A DNA stretch of 16,777 nt from positions 1 to 16,777 of the forward strand of contig CAZOMR010000044.1 of assembly GCA_964580655.1 (NCBI GenBank), given 5' to 3'. The notes beneath the pieces are model-generated. The model worked only from the letters and a program-made list of their open reading frames with translations, was not told the DNA's origin and did no database searches. This document shows, one piece after another, positions 14,707-16,777 of the stretch. The translations under genes and the position numbers were made by a program. The stretch comes from CAZOMR01 sp964580655 (GTDB lineage: Bacteria; RBG-13-61-14; CAZOMR01). How positions within the stretch are numbered: position 1 is the stretch's first letter; each line of letters opens with the position of its first letter.

Positions 14707-16442
14707 GGATCAGAATTTCAATATGCCTGATCCGTATCCTTGTCCTATCTTTGCCCATCCTCTCATACCTCTATCTGTCATGCTCGAGATCAAAGCCCTA
14801 CCCTCATATCGTGATTATCACTATTGACGGACTCAGACCCGATCATCTCTCCTGCTATGGCTATCAAAAGCCCCTGACCCCGCAGATTGACCGAATAGCG
14901 GCTCAGGGGGTGCGCTTCGAGCAAGCGATCACAACATCGCCGCTTACAGTTCCCGGACATGCCTCGCTCTTTACCGGGTTGTATCCTTACAATCATGAAT
15001 TGCGCTGTCAGGCCGGAATGAAGCTCGATAATCAGTTTCAAACCCTGGCCGAGATACTTCGCGATAAAGGCTATGAGACCGCGGCTGTTATCGGGAGCAC
15101 CCTTCTTCACCATCAGTTCGGACTTGACCAGGGCTTTGATGATTATAATGATGAATTCTCGCAAGGGCTATACTTTGATGCGGGCGCGCTGAAGCTGAGG
15201 GGGAAAGATGTAACAATTCACGGCATCAAGCGCCTCCAGGCAAGGTTCCGCCAGAAACCCATGTTCCTGTGGGTCAACTATGCTGACCTGGCCCTGATCA
15301 AGACCAGAAAGTATGACCTGATGTTGCAATACATTGACGCGCATCTCGGAAAGCTGGTTGATGAAATCCCCACGGACCGACCCGCCTTGATAGTGATTAC
15401 ATCCGTCTATGCGGTGGACTTAAGCGATCAAGGAGAAATAGAAACCGGATACTCGCTTGATGAAAATTCCATTAGAGTCCCCATGATCCTCTCAGGGCCC
15501 GGAATTCCGCAAGGAAAAATCATCGCGGGTCAGGCATCCATCATGGACATCATGCCTACCATTCTCGAACTACTTGGAATTCCCCTGTCCGAGAACCTGG
15601 ACGGAAAAAGCCTGATGCCGGAAATCTCCGCAGGAAGGGTGAGCTCAAGAAAGCTCTACATAGAGACCGCAGAACCTTACTGCGCCATGGGCTGGCCCGG
15701 AATGCGCGCAATCCTTGATGAAAAGAAATCAGAATTACTCCAGGCTCACTCAGATTCAGACCCGGACTCGGTATATTTCAAGCCGCAGACAGGTCAAATT
15801 CAATATGAACCTGCCAGAGAAATTTTGAGAATGCTCACACAGGCGCAACAAAAAACACTAAGGCGTGAATATAAGGATGCGGAAAAACTCTTGAAAAAAG
15901 TCCTGGAAAAGGACTCGAAAAATCTCCGCGGCCTGAACCAGCTTGCATGGATATATCTGCACTCTGGGAAAATCTCGCAAGCCAAAGAGCTATTTATTCG
16001 CGCGAGAGAGATTAGAATTGATGATCCGCGAGCAATAACCGGGCTCGCGGCATGCGCTCTTGAGCAAGAAAATCCGGCCCAGGCAGAGGCTCTCTTCACC
16101 GCGCTGGAGAATTCAGAGGTATTGCCCCGCGAGTATTACTTCTATTACGGAAAACTCCTTAAGAAGAATGCAAAATTTGAGGACGCGGCATCAATGTTCG
16201 AGCACGCAATCTCATTAGACCCGCTGAATAAAGAAACTTATCTTGTCCTCGGTCAGGCCCTGGCCGCACAGGGAAAAACCAGAGAGGCAGTAAAAAAACT
16301 GGAGCGCGCCATCGGCCTGGACCCCAGATACCTGCCTGCTTACCAGGAGCTTTCGCGCATTCACGAGCAGGTCCTGAAAAATCCGATCAAGACCGAGGCA
16401 TATCGCCAGAAGATCAAAACCATACAAAAGCAAAGGGACTAA
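14703..16442 (+). CDS. Membrane-anchored sulfatase-like (alkaline phosphatase superfamily) protein with TPR domain, probable pseudoenzyme
   Basis: A hydrophobic N-terminus (about 7-26) ends in a possible but atypical lipobox cysteine (C27). A sulfatase/alkaline-phosphatase-superfamily domain covers about 33-345, and about five TPR helices-pairs fill 380-560. The first metal-site block ITIDGLRPDH (39-48, D42) is kept. The nucleophile position (TVPGHASLFTG, 82-92) has Thr82 where true sulfatases have a Cys or Ser converted to formylglycine, so it should not be a sulfatase. The block normally reading DHGE...EHGE is replaced by V235-Y236 and D242-Q243, the following HG is T248-G249, and the mid-domain DPH-PY segment is missing (195-198). 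The metal ligands therefore seem lost. The surrounding IRVPMILSGPG is intact. Function may be binding or scaffolding in the envelope. It starts by a four-base ATGA overlap with the CoA-transferase, without a clear Shine-Dalgarno. Confidence 0.82.
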   Translation: MRIRISICLIRILVLSLPILSYLYLSCSRSKPYPHIVIITIDGLRPDHLSCYGYQKPLTPQIDRIAAQGVRFEQAITTSPLTVPGHASLFTGLYPYNHELRCQAGMKLDNQFQTLAEILRDKGYETAAVIGSTLLHHQFGLDQGFDDYNDEFSQGLYFDAGALKLRGKDVTIHGIKRLQARFRQKPMFLWVNYADLALIKTRKYDLMLQYIDAHLGKLVDEIPTDRPALIVITSVYAVDLSDQGEIETGYSLDENSIRVPMILSGPGIPQGKIIAGQASIMDIMPTILELLGIPLSENLDGKSLMPEISAGRVSSRKLYIETAEPYCAMGWPGMRAILDEKKSELLQAHSDSDPDSVYFKPQTGQIQYEPAREILRMLTQAQQKTLRREYKDAEKLLKKVLEKDSKNLRGLNQLAWIYLHSGKISQAKELFIRAREIRIDDPRAITGLAACALEQENPAQAEALFTALENSEVLPREYYFYYGKLLKKNAKFEDAASMFEHAISLDPLNKETYLVLGQALAAQGKTREAVKKLERAIGLDPRYLPAYQELSRIHEQVLKNPIKTEAYRQKIKTIQKQRD

Positions 16443-16465
16443 AAGGGATTTGCCAACTCTTTTTT
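16441..16465 (+). terminator. Weak rho-independent terminator after the TPR gene
   Basis: Starting inside the stop codon, AAAAGGG (16441-16447) can pair with CTCTTTT (16457-16463), with one G-U pair, a 9-base loop and a six-T run (16460-16465). The stem is AT-rich and weak, so termination efficiency is doubtful. Position right after the last plus-strand gene is the main support. Confidence 0.4.
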
Positions 16466-16777
16466 ATCGCTCCGCTTCACGCTTTATACGAACCATAGTT
16501 AAGGGTTCAAGGATCAGAGTGCCCAATTCCTTGCATCATTTACCATTTCTAAAGAGCACCATCAAGATTTCTGGACATTCCCCGAAAATTACCCTGATTC
16601 TTCTGTAAATCAAATGCGTGTAAGGATTTTTTGATTTCAACAAGTGGAAAAGCCGAAAAACTTGTGCCGGCCAGCTACCCATAAAGGATTATGAAAATCA
16701 ACGACCAAAGACAAAGAATTTTTATTTTGCACATGGCGTCATTTTGTCAAGGCCGCCCTGCGGGCGCCACCGAAGGT
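16443..16777. other. Gene-poor AT-rich region at right edge
   Basis: These 335 bases hold no coding frame I can support. An ATG at 16691 with AAAGGA only 2 bases upstream opens 29 codons that run off the window end. Its predicted peptide has no recognised similarity and passes through the palindromic sequence, so I do not call it. A 6-base inverted repeat ACAAGT/ACTTGT (about 16640-16670) has a 14-base loop and no T-run. The last 30 bases are abruptly GC-rich and palindromic (see separate entry). No tRNA or promoter is convincing. Confidence 0.4.
16746..16777. repeat. Truncated GC-rich palindromic element
   Basis: Within an AT-rich region the sequence turns GC-rich. CGCCC (16754-16758) pairs with GGGCG (16762-16766) around a TGC loop. 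ACC-GAA-GGT (16769-16777) then starts a second hairpin cut by the window edge, preceded by the palindrome GGCGCC. This looks like the first half of a nested-hairpin intergenic repeat or a strong terminator. A single partial copy is not enough to prove repetition. Confidence 0.3.

Noticed and set aside
14924..14980. Formylglycine sulfatase signature
   Set aside because: The expected Cys/Ser-x-Pro-x-Arg is Thr82-Val-Pro-Gly-His, so the enzyme cannot be a formylglycine-dependent sulfatase despite the fold.
16500..16530. tRNA-like GGTTCAAG segment
   Set aside because: It resembles a T-loop but has no matching acceptor, anticodon or D-arm around it.
16691..16777. Partial plus-strand gene running off the right edge
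   Set aside because: The Shine-Dalgarno is too close, the peptide is unrecognisable and passes through a palindrome; not supportable as coding.
1..16777. CRISPR array, insertion sequence or prophage
   Set aside because: There are no regularly spaced direct repeats, transposase or integrase frames, or terminal repeats; all genes look native and densely packed.

Overview
The window reads as chromosomal housekeeping DNA from a Gram-negative, probably delta-proteobacterial (Desulfobacterota-like) organism. The main clue is gene order: pheA-hisC-tyrA-aroA-cmk-rpsA-sppA-ihfB. It resembles the mixed-function supraoperon of Pseudomonas (pheA-hisC-tyrA-aroA-cmk-rpsA-ihfB) and, with sppA inserted before ihfB, the arrangement I associate with delta-proteobacteria. 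An IHF-beta-type protein, a LapA-type inner-membrane protein and a glutaconate-type CoA-transferase fit the same placement. The assignment is inferred from content and order, not from a database search.

Layout. On the minus strand (positions 76-3484) lies a three-gene unit, trkA-trkH-HEAT-repeat protein: a potassium uptake system plus a small helical-repeat protein tightly coupled to trkH. A 148-bp divergent intergenic region carries back-to-back sigma70-type promoters. The trkA promoter is so close to its start codon that the mRNA should be nearly leaderless. On the plus strand (3633-11590) seven genes are packed with 4-base overlaps or very short gaps. pheA, hisC, tyrA and aroA make phenylalanine and tyrosine from shikimate-pathway intermediates. 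cmk makes CDP/dCDP. rpsA encodes ribosomal protein S1, and sppA a membrane-bound signal-peptide peptidase. Six of these seven genes start with GTG or TTG.

From 11663 onward, still on the plus strand: ihfB (DNA-bending protein), a HIT-family nucleotide hydrolase/phosphorylase, a lapA-like membrane protein, a single-chain alpha-beta-fused CoA-transferase, and a membrane-anchored alkaline-phosphatase/sulfatase-superfamily protein with C-terminal TPRs. The last ends near a weak terminator. About 335 bp without a convincing gene follow, finishing in what looks like the cut-off beginning of a GC-rich palindromic element.

There is no mobile element, CRISPR array, tRNA or rRNA in the window, and I see no clear evidence of a wholly new system. 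The points most worth a second look are: the sulfatase-like/TPR protein, whose metal-binding residues appear to have been lost (probable pseudoenzyme); the HEAT-repeat protein coupled to TrkH; the near-leaderless trkA; the run of non-ATG starts; the fused CoA-transferase; and the truncated palindrome at the right edge.
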